Notes: generated from the letters alone by a model not told the origin. Numbered from the stretch's first letter, positions 19,134-28,926 are shown. The stretch is DNA of 57,832 bases from Methanobrevibacter sp. (GCF_017410345.1 NZ_JAFQQZ010000061.1:1-57832), one strand, 5' to 3'. A program made the numbers and translations.

Positions 19134-20057
19134 ATGGCATTCGACGAAAATTTAAAAGTTTGGATGGATGGAGAATTTGTTGCATTGAAAGATGCTAAAA
19201 TCAACGTTCTCGCACACGTAGTCCACTATGGATCTGCAGTATTTGAAGGTATTAGATGTTATGAAACTGAAAATGGACCTGCAGTATTCCGTTTACAAGA
19301 CCATGTACAAAGATTATTTGATTCCGCTAAAATTTACAAAATGGACATTCCATATACTCAAGAAGAAATCTGCGATGCAATCGTAGAAACCATTAAAGTA
19401 AACAACTTAAAAGGCTGCTACATCAGACCAATTACCTACAGAGGATTTGGGGAGTTAGGTGTAAACCCATTAAACTGTCCTGTAGAAACCACCATTGCCG
19501 TATGGGAATGGGGAGCATACATCGGTGAAGAGGAAATGGAACAAGGTGCAAACATCGGTATTTCCACCTGGAGAAAACCTGCACCAGGTACCTTACCTGT
19601 TCTTGCAAAGGCTGCAGCTAACTACATGAACTCACAGCTTGCAAACTTGGAAGCTGGAGAACATGGATACGATGAAGCAATCCAATTGGATTACCACGGC
19701 CACGTTGCAGAAGGTAGTGGAGAAAACATCTTCATAGTTGAAGGCAACAAGCTCATTACCCCAGACTTAGGTTCTTCCATCCTTAGAGGAATTACCAGAG
19801 ACAGTGTCATGACCATTGCAAAAGATTTAGGCTATGAAGTCTCTGAAGAAACCATTTCAAGAGAAAGATTATACTTAGCTGACGAAGTCTTCTTCACTGG
19901 AAGTGCAGCAGAAGTTACTCCAATCCGTGCAATCGACAACAGACAAATCGGCATCGGATCAAGAGGACCTGTAACCAAGGAATTACAAGAAAAATACTTC
20001 GACGCAGTATACGGAAGATCCGAAGACATTCACAATTGGTTAACCTTTGTTGAATAA
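19134..20057 (+). CDS. ilvE: Branched-chain amino-acid aminotransferase
   Basis: This fold-type IV PLP enzyme carries out the last step of valine, isoleucine and leucine synthesis. The PLP lysine lies in LAKAAANYMNS, and HVAEGSGENIF follows, both diagnostic of IlvE. The N-terminus has the HYGSAVFEGIRCY motif. It is 307 residues long from the ATG at 19134, chosen because AAGGTGA lies 6 bases upstream; a GTG nine bases earlier overlaps that site. It is monocistronic, with a strong hairpin terminator at 20121-20154. Other ilv genes lie 4-19 kb away. Confidence 0.95.
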   Translation: MAFDENLKVWMDGEFVALKDAKINVLAHVVHYGSAVFEGIRCYETENGPAVFRLQDHVQRLFDSAKIYKMDIPYTQEEICDAIVETIKVNNLKGCYIRPITYRGFGELGVNPLNCPVETTIAVWEWGAYIGEEEMEQGANIGISTWRKPAPGTLPVLAKAAANYMNSQLANLEAGEHGYDEAIQLDYHGHVAEGSGENIFIVEGNKLITPDLGSSILRGITRDSVMTIAKDLGYEVSEETISRERLYLADEVFFTGSAAEVTPIRAIDNRQIGIGSRGPVTKELQEKYFDAVYGRSEDIHNWLTFVE

Positions 20058-20120
20058 GCAAAGGAATTGATTATTTTAATTAATGGCCATTTTGAATGAA
20101 AATGGAAACTGATAAAATCT

Positions 20121-20154
20121 ATAACTTATGTCAATGGCATAAGTTATTTTTTTT
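20121..20154 (+). terminator. Hairpin terminator after ilvE
   Basis: Ten-base arms at 20121-20130 and 20138-20147 (ATAACTTATG/CATAAGTTAT) pair perfectly and run into an unbroken T-run. Confidence 0.75.
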
Positions 20155-20217
20155 ATAAAATTTTTCAAACTTAAATGCTTAAAGAATTTTTACTATTTAG
20201 AATAAAAAGGTGAAACT

Positions 20218-21042
20218 ATGGATATTTTTCAAGCAATAATCATTGGACTCGTCCAAGGATTAACTGAATTTCTACCTGTAAGCAGTTCCGCCCACCTGAT
20301 TTTTGCCCAACAGGCATTAGGTGTGGCTGATGTCGGACTTGCTTTTGATGTATTGTTGCATCTGGGAACCCTTGTAGCTGTAATAGCATATTTCTACCAT
20401 GATGTCATAGAAATGATCAAGGGATTCTTATCAAGCCTCATCGACTTAAAGGAAGGGAAATTCATTCCAGAAATCAAAAAGGACCCTTATAAGAAATTGG
20501 CTTGGCTGACAATATTGGCTACCATTCCTGTAGGAGTGGTTGGAGTATTGTTCAATGACATTATTGAAGAGATGTTTACTGGATTGACCATTCCTGCATT
20601 CCTATTATTGATTACCGGTTGTCTCTTATACGCTTCCCAAAGAATGAACAGCGGCAGAATCAATGTGACAAACTTAAGCGTTAAGGAAGCTCTTATCATG
20701 GGATGCGGACAGGCAATAGCTATACTTCCAGGACTTTCCCGTTCAGGTACAACAATAGCTTCAGGATTGTTTGCAGGATTGGATAAGGAATTCGCTGCCA
20801 AATTCAGTTTCATCATATCAATTCCGGCAATCTTGGGAGCTGCAGTATTCCAGCTTAAAGATTTGGGCAGTGCAAATGTAGAAATGGGAGCATGCATTGC
20901 AGGATTTATCGTTGCAGTCATTTCCGGATACTTTGCAATCAGCTTCCTGCTTAAGATCGTTAGGGAAAAAAGCCTGGACATATTTGCCTACTACTGTTGG
21001 ATAGTGGGAATGATTGTCTTGGTTGGTAGTTTAATAATTTAA
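20218..21042 (+). CDS. uppP: Undecaprenyl-diphosphatase-type lipid phosphatase UppP (BacA)
   Basis: This integral membrane enzyme recycles polyprenyl diphosphate carriers to the monophosphate needed for cell-wall and glycan export. The two signature motifs are present: EFLPVSSSAHL at residues about 18-28 and GLSRSGTTIASG at about 173-184. The 274-residue length and multiple hydrophobic segments fit. In an archaeon the lipid is probably an archaeal polyprenyl carrier used for pseudomurein or N-glycans, which links it to the Mur ligases, MurG-like enzyme and flippase in this window. ATG with AAGGTGA upstream. Confidence 0.93.
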   Translation: MDIFQAIIIGLVQGLTEFLPVSSSAHLIFAQQALGVADVGLAFDVLLHLGTLVAVIAYFYHDVIEMIKGFLSSLIDLKEGKFIPEIKKDPYKKLAWLTILATIPVGVVGVLFNDIIEEMFTGLTIPAFLLLITGCLLYASQRMNSGRINVTNLSVKEALIMGCGQAIAILPGLSRSGTTIASGLFAGLDKEFAAKFSFIISIPAILGAAVFQLKDLGSANVEMGACIAGFIVAVISGYFAISFLLKIVREKSLDIFAYYCWIVGMIVLVGSLII

Positions 21043-21308
21043 TTATTAATCTACATTCTTTTTTTATTTTTAAAATTTTAAAAACAAAACTTATTTTTTA
21101 ATAACTTTTTTCGCTACTTTTTTAGATTTATTGGTTAATTTAATTTTTCTACAGAGAAAAATCATAATTTAAAAAAAAGAAAAATAAAAAGGAATTTCAA
21201 TAAAATAAAAGCTTTAAACTCTTTTTTAAAAAAAATAGAAAATTAAAAAAATAAAGAAAAAATATATTTTAAAAAATATATTGTATAAAAAAATAAAAAA
21301 GCTGGGAC

Positions 21309-22310
21309 CTATAACTCAACCTTTATACCCATGATCTCTCTTTTTCCATGAGCAATGTCTCTTGCTATCTGTGCTGCGCCAATAGCTCCAGACTCACTGG
21401 AAATGATTTTAGTTGGGTATTTGTTCTTAAAGTATTTGTTCAATTCTAATTCGAAATCAACAGGATCCTTCATGGAACCCATAGAACCAGTGAGGACAAT
21501 GCCTTCGATTTCATTCTTGCTGACTGCAATTAAACCGGCAATTTCCATAGCCACAGTCATAATCATGGTGTCAATGGCCAATTTGGCTTTCTCATCACCA
21601 TTTCTATAGTTGTTTAGAAGCTCATCCTTCATGAATGCAACCTTATTATCGATTCCGGCTATTTTAATGGCACCGGCATGTGAGAAACATTCATTTGCAG
21701 TGCGTTTTCCATCATCTATGTCCCGAATCATTTCCAAATCAAGAGGTCCATGGACAACACCCATCGCACCGCAGCAGGCATCAATGGCTCCCTTGATTAT
21801 TCCATCCTCAATCAAGAGGTCAACACTGTTGGAACTGATGTCCGCCACTATCATGTTTTCCCAATTGGTTTCAAGATATGCATTATAGACAATGCTAATC
21901 TTTTCCGGGCTTGCATGATGGGAATAGGCTGCCCTGAACAAAGGGTCAAGCCACTCGCAATTCTTATGGATTCCTGGAATCATCAATACAGGCAAATTGG
22001 AATTTTCTATTTCAGAGTAAACTGAAGTTCCTCCACCGGTTACCTTTCCTGCGCCGCCGATTGAAAGAATTCCTCTGTTTTCAACCCTTTCCATTGGAAG
22101 AATTGTGCTGATTCCATCTCCCATAGCATAAGTAATAATCATTAATTCAATATCATCCAAATCCACACGCTTGGACAATTCTTCAATGGCTGACACTTTT
22201 CCAGCCTTACTATCTTCACGGGATATCTTAAAAACATCAAGAACCTCTGAATCATTCATTATAGCAAATGAAATTCCAGTAGTTCCATGATCCATACCTA
22301 CATATACCAT
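21309..22310 (-). CDS. Methanogenesis marker 12 family protein (ASKHA/UPF0285-like)
   Basis: The 333-residue protein has the phosphate-binding loop of the acetate kinase/Hsp70/actin fold at its N-terminus (VGMDHGTTGISFAI), a second phosphate motif in MIVADISSNSVDLLI, and a Gly-rich IVLTGSMGSMKDP adenosine-type motif near the end. This pattern, with the Cys pair in GAIDACCGAMGVVHGP, fits the conserved methanogen-specific protein called methanogenesis marker 12. Its biochemical role is unknown. The ATG at 22310 is preferred over an in-frame start seven codons upstream because the loop then begins at residue 3 and GTGATT lies just before it. Confidence 0.75.
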   Translation of the reverse strand: MVYVGMDHGTTGISFAIMNDSEVLDVFKISREDSKAGKVSAIEELSKRVDLDDIELMIITYAMGDGISTILPMERVENRGILSIGGAGKVTGGGTSVYSEIENSNLPVLMIPGIHKNCEWLDPLFRAAYSHHASPEKISIVYNAYLETNWENMIVADISSNSVDLLIEDGIIKGAIDACCGAMGVVHGPLDLEMIRDIDDGKRTANECFSHAGAIKIAGIDNKVAFMKDELLNNYRNGDEKAKLAIDTMIMTVAMEIAGLIAVSKNEIEGIVLTGSMGSMKDPVDFELELNKYFKNKYPTKIISSESGAIGAAQIARDIAHGKREIMGIKVEL

Positions 22311-22528
22311 TTTAATCACTTGTAAATTCAAAACTAATTTAATATATAATGTAAATTATTTAAAAACTTTTATATTTTGAAAAAAGAATCGGAAGAAAAA
22401 ATTTACTAAAGCTTTTAAATTTAAAAAAAGAATTATAAAAAATAAATCTATTGAAAACTTTTTAAATCAATTAAATATTTAAAAAAAATAAATTTTAAGC
22501 ATTTTAAATTTGCTTTAAGTTAAAAAAA

Positions 22529-23680
22529 TTAAATAATGTCAAGTAGATTTATCTTCTTTGAAACGAATATCCACTGAATGATAATTGACAATAAGCATGA
22601 CAGGATTATTATCGGAGGCCAGTAGTAGTAACCGATAATTATGAAAATGCATGTGAGTACAATGGTTATGAAGAAGTTATTGTAATTGTCAAATGCCTTT
22701 TGCAAGTATAGATTTGATTCATCCAGCTTTTTCATTTCAATTGTGGAAATGACGGAACATAAGGAAATTATCATGAAGATTATTCCATACAGACATTGTG
22801 GCACAAACTCATGGAAATTCATAGCAACAAATGTTGTCAAATAAGGAATCAATGATAAGAAAAACAGCATGGAAGCTGTAGACCAAATCACCTTATAATT
22901 GATCTTCTTGACAATGGCAAATACATTATAAGTGAGTTTCCACATATTGAAGCAAACAATGAAACTGACTATGTATGCTATAAATTCAAGCTTCAATTCC
23001 AATAATGCCGCCAAGCTGCCATCTGCAGCCAATGGAATTTCAAGCACTATGATTGTTATGATGATGGCTACAATCGCATCGATCAATGCCTCAAATCTTT
23101 CTGTGTCTTCAAATTCTTTGCCTTGCACCCTATTGTAAATGATGCTTATGATTACAGAAAGCAGACTCGCCAGATAAATTCCTGGAGGATATATTGTATA
23201 TGAAATTATGAAACCGATCAGCAAAATGATGATAGGCAACAGCAAATGAATTGGCTTGATGTTGAATTCCTCTAATCTTTCAATATATCCATTAGCTCCA
23301 AAAACTGCAAATAATGCTATGATATGAGAAATGTTTGCAAAAAGTATGATCAATCCGAAAACTGTTTCAGCAGTCAATGAGAACAGATTCATTGAAATCC
23401 ATAATGCGAAATATGGGAATAGTGTAGTTAAGAAAAGGGAAAATCCATATGCAAATAGGGACATGTTGTTTATTTCATCAAAATTCTGAAACAGCTTATG
23501 ATTGTTATACCAAATGTTGATGATTGCCAGGAATACTATAAAATATGTTGAAAAAGTCAGATAATTTGCAGAAAAAGCTCCCCAAGTCGGACCTAATGGT
23601 TGAGGGATTTTCAACACCAAAATGGTTATGACAATCGCTAGAACAGCATCATAAAAAGTTTCAAATCTATTTGCATTCAT
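22529..23680 (-). CDS. TMEM175-like membrane channel protein, two repeats
   Basis: The 383-residue protein is almost entirely membrane-spanning and contains two homologous six-helix-like repeats. Each begins with the TMEM175 signature: RFETFYDAVLAIVIT at residue 5 and RFEALIDAIVAIIIT near 197. TMEM175 proteins are potassium-selective channels. Prokaryotic homologs usually have one repeat and assemble as tetramers; a two-repeat form resembles the eukaryotic dimeric architecture. The canonical FSD motif reads FYD and LID here. No ribosome site is clear at the ATG. Ion selectivity is inferred from family only. Confidence 0.8.
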   Translation of the reverse strand: MNANRFETFYDAVLAIVITILVLKIPQPLGPTWGAFSANYLTFSTYFIVFLAIINIWYNNHKLFQNFDEINNMSLFAYGFSLFLTTLFPYFALWISMNLFSLTAETVFGLIILFANISHIIALFAVFGANGYIERLEEFNIKPIHLLLPIIILLIGFIISYTIYPPGIYLASLLSVIISIIYNRVQGKEFEDTERFEALIDAIVAIIITIIVLEIPLAADGSLAALLELKLEFIAYIVSFIVCFNMWKLTYNVFAIVKKINYKVIWSTASMLFFLSLIPYLTTFVAMNFHEFVPQCLYGIIFMIISLCSVISTIEMKKLDESNLYLQKAFDNYNNFFITIVLTCIFIIIGYYYWPPIIILSCLLSIIIQWIFVSKKINLLDII

Positions 23681-23835
23681 ATTTTCTAATATAGTTTTAT
23701 TAGTTAATATAATTTTTCAATACCTATTGGACCTTTAAGTAGATTTAATGAAAAAAATAAAAAATTTCTAAAAAAAGTTAATATATAAACGAACAATTAA
23801 AAATTGTTTAAAAAAAAGAAAAAAGAAAAGAAGAA

Positions 23836-24831
23836 TTATTCATCTTCTTTTTGTAATCCACAAGCGATTCTTAATCTTTTACCAACAACTTCGATGTCAG
23901 TTTGCTCTTCAGCAGCCCTCATTTCCTTTAAGTTTGCTGCATCAGTTGCGTTTTCATCTGCAAATTGTTTTTTGAAGGTTCCGTCTTGGATTTCACCTAA
24001 GATCGCTTTCATTTCAGCTTTGGTAGCATCGGTGATTACTCTTCCGCCTCTGGTTAATCCACCGTATTCAGCAGTGTTACTTACATCATGCCACATTCCA
24101 GCCATACCGTTTTCGTAGATGTCATCTACAATGAGCTTAACTTCGTGACAGGTTTCAAAGTAAGCGATTTCAGGTTGATATCCTGCTTCTACAAGAGTTT
24201 CGAATCCTGCTTTGATTAATGCAGTGAGACCACCGCATAATACAGCCTGTTCACCGAACAAGTCGGTTTCAGTTTCTTCTTGGAAGGTGGTTTCAATTAC
24301 ACCTGCTCTGGTAAGTCCAACTGCCTTTGCCATACCTAATGCAAGTTGCAATGCGTCACCGGTAGCGTCCTGTTCAATAGCTACGAGTCCAGGAATACCG
24401 AAACCTTCTAGGTAAGTGGTTCTTACACGGGAACCAGGACCTTTAGGTGCAAACATTACAATGTTTACGTCTTCTCCAGGTTGGATCAAGCCAAAGTGAA
24501 TGTTGTAACCGTGAGAGAATGAAATGGTGTTTCCAGCTTCAACATAAGGAGCGATTTGTTCTTTGTAAACTTTTTCTTGGGTTTCATCAGGAAGCAAGAT
24601 GTGAATGATGTCTGCAGCTTCTGCAGCCTCTTCAATGGTTTTTACATTCATTCCATCATCAATAGCTTTTTGCCAGGATGAACCTCCTTCTCTAAGACCG
24701 ACAATAACATTCAATCCACTGTCAGCCATATTTCTAGATTGACCACGTCCTTGACTTCCGTAACCGATTACAGCAATAGTCTTATCTGCAACTACTTCTG
24801 CGTCGACATCGTCATCATAATACATTTTCAT
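23836..24831 (-). CDS. ilvC: Ketol-acid reductoisomerase
   Basis: This is the second common step of branched-chain amino-acid synthesis: NAD(P)H-dependent isomerisation and reduction of acetolactate or acetohydroxybutyrate. The 331-residue protein has the Rossmann motif [17 protein letters not shown] (the family norm is GYGSQGHAxAxNLRDSG), FAPKGPG, and the Mg-binding [12 protein letters not shown] segment, all diagnostic of class I KARI. It begins MKMYYDDD at the ATG with AAAGGAG about 12 bases upstream. It is divergent from the MATE gene, with a palindrome at 24915-24926 between them. Confidence 0.96.
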   Translation of the reverse strand: MKMYYDDDVDAEVVADKTIAVIGYGSQGRGQSRNMADSGLNVIVGLREGGSSWQKAIDDGMNVKTIEEAAEAADIIHILLPDETQEKVYKEQIAPYVEAGNTISFSHGYNIHFGLIQPGEDVNIVMFAPKGPGSRVRTTYLEGFGIPGLVAIEQDATGDALQLALGMAKAVGLTRAGVIETTFQEETETDLFGEQAVLCGGLTALIKAGFETLVEAGYQPEIAYFETCHEVKLIVDDIYENGMAGMWHDVSNTAEYGGLTRGGRVITDATKAEMKAILGEIQDGTFKKQFADENATDAANLKEMRAAEEQTDIEVVGKRLRIACGLQKEDE

Positions 24832-24914
24832 CTTTAAAGACTCCTTTTAAGTTTTTTAATAATTTTATAAATATTAAAGCTAATTTTTAGCCAAATTATA
24901 TTTAATGTTAAACT

Positions 24915-24926
24915 AGTTCCGGAACT
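24915..24926. promoter_or_regulatory. Palindrome AGTTCCGGAACT between ilvC and the MATE gene
   Basis: A perfect 12-bp palindrome with a GC-rich centre stands out in AT-rich DNA 84 bp upstream of the ilvC start and 126 bp upstream of the MATE start. It is a candidate operator for either gene. Confidence 0.5.
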
Positions 24927-25051
24927 TTATTCCTAACAATATACTTAAATAATTGAGTGTCTATACTAATTTATAGAATTAAATATAATGTGTATATATT
25001 TATTTTAATAGTTTATAAAACTTATCAATATAAGAAAATCCAATAATTTTA

Positions 25052-26458
25052 ATGAATGGGAAAAATATGTTTGAAGAAAGGAACGACAATATTGAAATGA
25101 TTACCGGAGACCCTAAAAGGGCTATTAGAAAGCTTAGTGTCCCTATGATACTGTCTATGTTTTTAATAACCTTATACAATCTTGCAGACAGCATATGGGT
25201 TGCAGGCCTCGGTCCGGATGCATTGGCAGCAATTGGATTCATTGCACCGATGTACATGATTCTAGTAGGGCTTGGAAATGGAATCGGTGCAGGTGCAAAC
25301 TCACTGATTGCAAGACATATCGGCGCTGAAAATTATAAGCAAGCAAACAATGCAGGATTGCATGGAATTTTCCTTTCAATAGTTGTATCCGTAATATTCA
25401 CAATCATAATACTTATAGCAATCACCCCTATCCTCAAGCTTATGGGTGCGGGAAATTCAATAGAATATGCTGAAGACTATGCATATATCGTTTTTGGATT
25501 CCTATTCGTTTTTGTATTCTCATCAGTATTGTCAGCAATCTTTAGATCCGAAGGGGATATGAGGAGGGCAACCATTGCAATTGCAATCACCTCCATAATA
25601 AACATAATCATAGACCCTATATTCATTTATTATTTCGGTCTCGGAATAGCTGGGGCCGCTTGGGCAACCGTTATTTCAGGAGCCATTTCAGTCATTGTCA
25701 TGAGTTATTGGATTTGGGGAAAGAAGGACCTTTTCCTTGACTTGAACCCTAAAGGATTCAAATTTGACAGTAAAATATTGATTGACATATTTCAAGTTGC
25801 AATCCCATCAACTCTGGAAAATGTGATATTTTCCGCATTTACAATTCTGATTAATTCCATGCTTGTAATTGCAGCAGGAACAACTGCAGTGGCGGTCTAT
25901 ACCGCTTCAATAAGAATCACACAAGTGGCCATACTCCCTCTGATAGGTATAGGAACAGCTGTGATTACTGTAGCGGGAGTCGCATATGGAGCGAGAAATC
26001 CTGAAAACCTTAAGATAGGACATAGCTATTCCATTAAATTGGGACTTGCAATATCAATCATTCTTGGAGCGATAATGGTCATATTCTCAAATCAGTTCGC
26101 TACCATATTCAGCTATACAAGCGCAAGCGCATCATTATCCGGAGAGATAGCAACTGCACTCAGTGTATTGAGCTTCTTCGTGATTGCGGTACCTCATGGT
26201 ATGATGTCCTCTATGGTATTTCAAGGAGTGGGAAAGGGAACCAATTCACTTATCATCACATTATTCAGATCCCTTATATTTGAATGCGTATTTGCATATC
26301 TTTTCTGCTTTACCTTTGGATGGGGACTTGTTGGAATCTATGCAGGAGTAGTCTTTGGATGCTTCTTGGGAGGAACAGTAGGATATGTTTGGGCCAAATG
26401 GTTCATTAAAAAGTTCAAGGAAGAATGCGAAAACGAATATGAAACTGTAGATTCATAA
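25052..26458 (+). CDS. MATE family multidrug/metabolite efflux transporter
   Basis: The 468-residue membrane protein has twelve hydrophobic segments and the MATE-type N-terminal signature LSVPMILSMFLITLYNLADSIWVAGLG, with the second half repeating the pattern (FQVAIPSTLENVIFSAF). MATE transporters export organic cations or drugs using sodium or protons; the substrate is not predictable. The ATG at 25052 is used. An in-frame ATG at 25067 is an alternative, and neither has an obvious ribosome site. The gene lies between ilvC and ilvBN on the opposite strand, which does not imply a related role. Confidence 0.9.
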   Translation: MNGKNMFEERNDNIEMITGDPKRAIRKLSVPMILSMFLITLYNLADSIWVAGLGPDALAAIGFIAPMYMILVGLGNGIGAGANSLIARHIGAENYKQANNAGLHGIFLSIVVSVIFTIIILIAITPILKLMGAGNSIEYAEDYAYIVFGFLFVFVFSSVLSAIFRSEGDMRRATIAIAITSIINIIIDPIFIYYFGLGIAGAAWATVISGAISVIVMSYWIWGKKDLFLDLNPKGFKFDSKILIDIFQVAIPSTLENVIFSAFTILINSMLVIAAGTTAVAVYTASIRITQVAILPLIGIGTAVITVAGVAYGARNPENLKIGHSYSIKLGLAISIILGAIMVIFSNQFATIFSYTSASASLSGEIATALSVLSFFVIAVPHGMMSSMVFQGVGKGTNSLIITLFRSLIFECVFAYLFCFTFGWGLVGIYAGVVFGCFLGGTVGYVWAKWFIKKFKEECENEYETVDS

Positions 26459-26614
26459 ATCAATCCAAAAATAGTTAAAGAATTTTTCTAATAAAAAAAT
26501 TAAAATCCCTCGAAAAAAAATAAAAAAATAAATTATCTAAAAAAATTAAAATCCTTAGAAGTAAAAAAAGTAAAAGAATTATTCTAATAAAAAAAGTAAA
26601 AAAAGTAAAAAAGT

Positions 26615-26647
26615 AACTATTTAAAGAGCCTATACTCTCAAATAGTT
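26615..26647 (-). terminator. Hairpin terminator after ilvN
   Basis: On the minus strand arms 26640-26647 and 26615-26622 (AACTATTT/AAATAGTT) pair perfectly, with an inner GAGAG/CTCT pairing, and are followed by repeated T-runs. Confidence 0.7.
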
Positions 26648-26659
26648 AAAAATTATTAT

Positions 26660-27151
26660 CTAATGATGACCTCTTGCAATTGCAGTAGGTCCAGTACGAG
26701 CTATTTTTTTGATTCCGAATGGTTTCATCAATCTTAGGAATGAGTCAATCTTTTCAGGATTTCCTGTAACTTCCATTGTAATGAAATCATCACATACATC
26801 AATGATCTTTGCTTTGAAAATGTCTGCGTATTCAATGATTTCAGACCTTGATTTTTCCCTAGTTGTTTTAACCTTTACTAAACAAAGCTCTCTTTTCAAT
26901 ACGTATTCAGGGTCAAGATCCTTGATCTTTACAACATCAACAAGCTTATGCAATTGCTTGATGACCTGTTCCAAGACCTTTTCATCGCCTTTTACAACGA
27001 AAACCATTCTGGCCAAGCCTTCAACTTCAGATGCACCTACAGTGATGCTGTCAATGTTGAAACCACGTCTATTCAACAATCCTGCAACGTTTTGAAGTAC
27101 ACCTGGCTTGTGTTCAACCAAAGTACTAATAACATGAGATTTTTCGCTCAT
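26660..27151 (-). CDS. ilvN: Acetolactate synthase small (regulatory) subunit
   Basis: The 163-residue protein has an N-terminal ACT domain (HVISTLVEHKPGVLQNVAGLLNRRGFNIDSI) that binds the feedback inhibitor valine, followed by the C-terminal subunit domain ending ARTGPTAIARG. It activates and regulates IlvB. The ATG at 27151 is chosen because AAGGAGG, inside the last codons of ilvB, lies 9 bases upstream. The gene starts one base after the ilvB stop, so the two are translationally coupled. Confidence 0.96.
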   Translation of the reverse strand: MSEKSHVISTLVEHKPGVLQNVAGLLNRRGFNIDSITVGASEVEGLARMVFVVKGDEKVLEQVIKQLHKLVDVVKIKDLDPEYVLKRELCLVKVKTTREKSRSEIIEYADIFKAKIIDVCDDFITMEVTGNPEKIDSFLRLMKPFGIKKIARTGPTAIARGHH

Positions 27152-27152
27152 T

Positions 27153-28850
27153 TTATTTTCCTCCTTCAACATCTTTTTCGTACTTATACTCACCAAGAAG
27201 GTCATTTATACCTCCACCTGGTGGGAACATAGGAATGAACTCATCCTTCTCAACAGTAATCTCCAAGAGAATGGACTCATTATCCTTAAGGGCTTTGGAC
27301 AATGCTTCTTGAGTCTTGTCAACTTCCTCAACCCTTTCTGCATTGATTCCATAGCTTTCAGCCAATTTTACAAAATCAGGACTGTTTCCTAAATCTGTCT
27401 CGGAGTACCTCTTATCATACATCTTGTTTTGCCATTGGTATACCATTCCCAGTTTTCTGTTGTTCAGCAATGCAATGACTATAGGAATGTCATGCTCTTT
27501 GATTGTAGCCAATTCCTGGGATACCATAAGGAATCCGCCGTCACCTACAATGGCAAGTACGGCATCATCAGGACAAGCTACCTTTGCACCAATAGCTGCA
27601 GGGAAACCGAATCCCATGGTTCCAAGACCTCCGGAAGATATGAACTTGCGAGGTTTTGAAATGTCAAGGAAATGAGCTGCCCACATTTGGTGAAGACCTA
27701 CATCAGTGGTTACAATTGTATCTTCTGTGATTGAAGCTGCAATCTCCTTGATTACCTGTTGAGGCTTTAAAGGAATATCCTCATAGCTGACTCTTGGTAT
27801 AGTAGATTTCTTAAAGTCTACAATAGATTTCAGCCAAGCATTCCTATCACTTGGATTAGCTTCCAACTCTTTAATCAATTGATTCAATACAATCTTAGCA
27901 TCACCTACAATAGGCAAGTCTACAGCAACATTCTTTCCGATTTCAGCAGGATCGATGTCAATGTGGATGACCTTTGCATCAGGTATGAACTCTTCAAGTT
28001 TACCGGTGGTTCTGTCAGAGAATCTGCATCCGATTGCAAGCAAGCAGTCGGTTTTGTTTACATTCTGATTAGCTACCTGCTTTCCATGCATACCAAGCAT
28101 TCCAATGGATAAGTCATCATTCTCATCGATGATTCCTTTACCCATCAATGAAGTGGCTATAGGAGCATTGATCAATTCCGCAAGTTTCTTGACCTCTTCT
28201 GAAGCCCCTGCTAAAATTGTACCTCCACCAGCTAAAATGAATGGTCTTTCAGCTTCAAGAAGCATTTTTGCAGCTTTTGCAATCTGTTTTGAATTACCTT
28301 TAAGGGTAGGCTTATAACCTGGAGTTGGAATTGTTCCTAACACATATTCATCCAATTCCTGTTCCTGCACTTCCTTAGGAACATCAATCAATACAGGTCC
28401 GCATCTGCCAGTTGAAGCGATTTCAAAACTGGTATTAATAATACTTGGAATATCATTGGCATCCTTCGGTTGGTATGAGTGTTTTGTAATAGGCATTGTA
28501 ATACCCATGATGTCCACTTCCTGAAATGCATCATTACCAATTAAATTACTAACCACCTGTCCGGTAATTGCAATTATCGGGGATGAATCCATATATGCAT
28601 TTGCAATACCGGTAACCAAATTTGTTGCACCAGGGCCAGAAGTGGCTAAACAGACACCAACTTTACCAGAAGCTCTTGCATAACCTTCTGCAGCATGCGC
28701 TGCACATTGTTCATGTCTGACAAGTATATGTCTCAAGTCTGAGTCATATAGCATGTCATAAAATGGAATTACGGTACCTCCAGGGTAACCGAATATGGTG
28801 TCTACACCCTTATCCATCAAAGCTTTTATTATAGCGTCTCCGCCTCTCAT
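27153..28850 (-). CDS. ilvB: Acetolactate synthase large (catalytic) subunit
   Basis: This ThDP- and FAD-dependent enzyme joins two pyruvates (or pyruvate and 2-oxobutyrate) in the first common step of branched-chain synthesis. The 565-residue protein has VDTIFGYPGGTVIPFYD at the N-terminus, the catalytic glutamate in RHEQCAAHAAEGYARASG, and the ThDP motif GDGGFLMVSQELAT...NNRKLGMV near residue 440. The FAD-binding middle domain is present. It forms an operon with ilvN. ATG with AGGAAGG upstream. An inverted repeat at 28904-28926 lies about 55 bp upstream of the start. Confidence 0.97.
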   Translation of the reverse strand: MRGGDAIIKALMDKGVDTIFGYPGGTVIPFYDMLYDSDLRHILVRHEQCAAHAAEGYARASGKVGVCLATSGPGATNLVTGIANAYMDSSPIIAITGQVVSNLIGNDAFQEVDIMGITMPITKHSYQPKDANDIPSIINTSFEIASTGRCGPVLIDVPKEVQEQELDEYVLGTIPTPGYKPTLKGNSKQIAKAAKMLLEAERPFILAGGGTILAGASEEVKKLAELINAPIATSLMGKGIIDENDDLSIGMLGMHGKQVANQNVNKTDCLLAIGCRFSDRTTGKLEEFIPDAKVIHIDIDPAEIGKNVAVDLPIVGDAKIVLNQLIKELEANPSDRNAWLKSIVDFKKSTIPRVSYEDIPLKPQQVIKEIAASITEDTIVTTDVGLHQMWAAHFLDISKPRKFISSGGLGTMGFGFPAAIGAKVACPDDAVLAIVGDGGFLMVSQELATIKEHDIPIVIALLNNRKLGMVYQWQNKMYDKRYSETDLGNSPDFVKLAESYGINAERVEEVDKTQEALSKALKDNESILLEITVEKDEFIPMFPPGGGINDLLGEYKYEKDVEGGK

Positions 28851-28903
28851 TTCTCTACCTTCCTTTCGTTTAATAAATATTTAATAAGTTTGATAAAATA
28901 ATC

Positions 28904-28926
28904 ATTTTCTCAAAGGATGAGAAAAT
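28904..28926. promoter_or_regulatory. Inverted repeat in the ilvB upstream region
   Basis: ATTTTCTC (28904-28911) and GAGAAAAT (28919-28926) form perfect 8-bp arms, 7 bp apart, about 55 bp upstream of ilvB. Candidate operator of the ilvBN promoter. Confidence 0.45.

Noticed and set aside
26477-26610. Imperfect direct repeats of AGAATT(T/A)TTCTAATAAAAAAA near the MATE/ilvN ends
   Set aside because: Mostly A-tracts in AT-rich DNA; the similarity is too weak to call a functional element.
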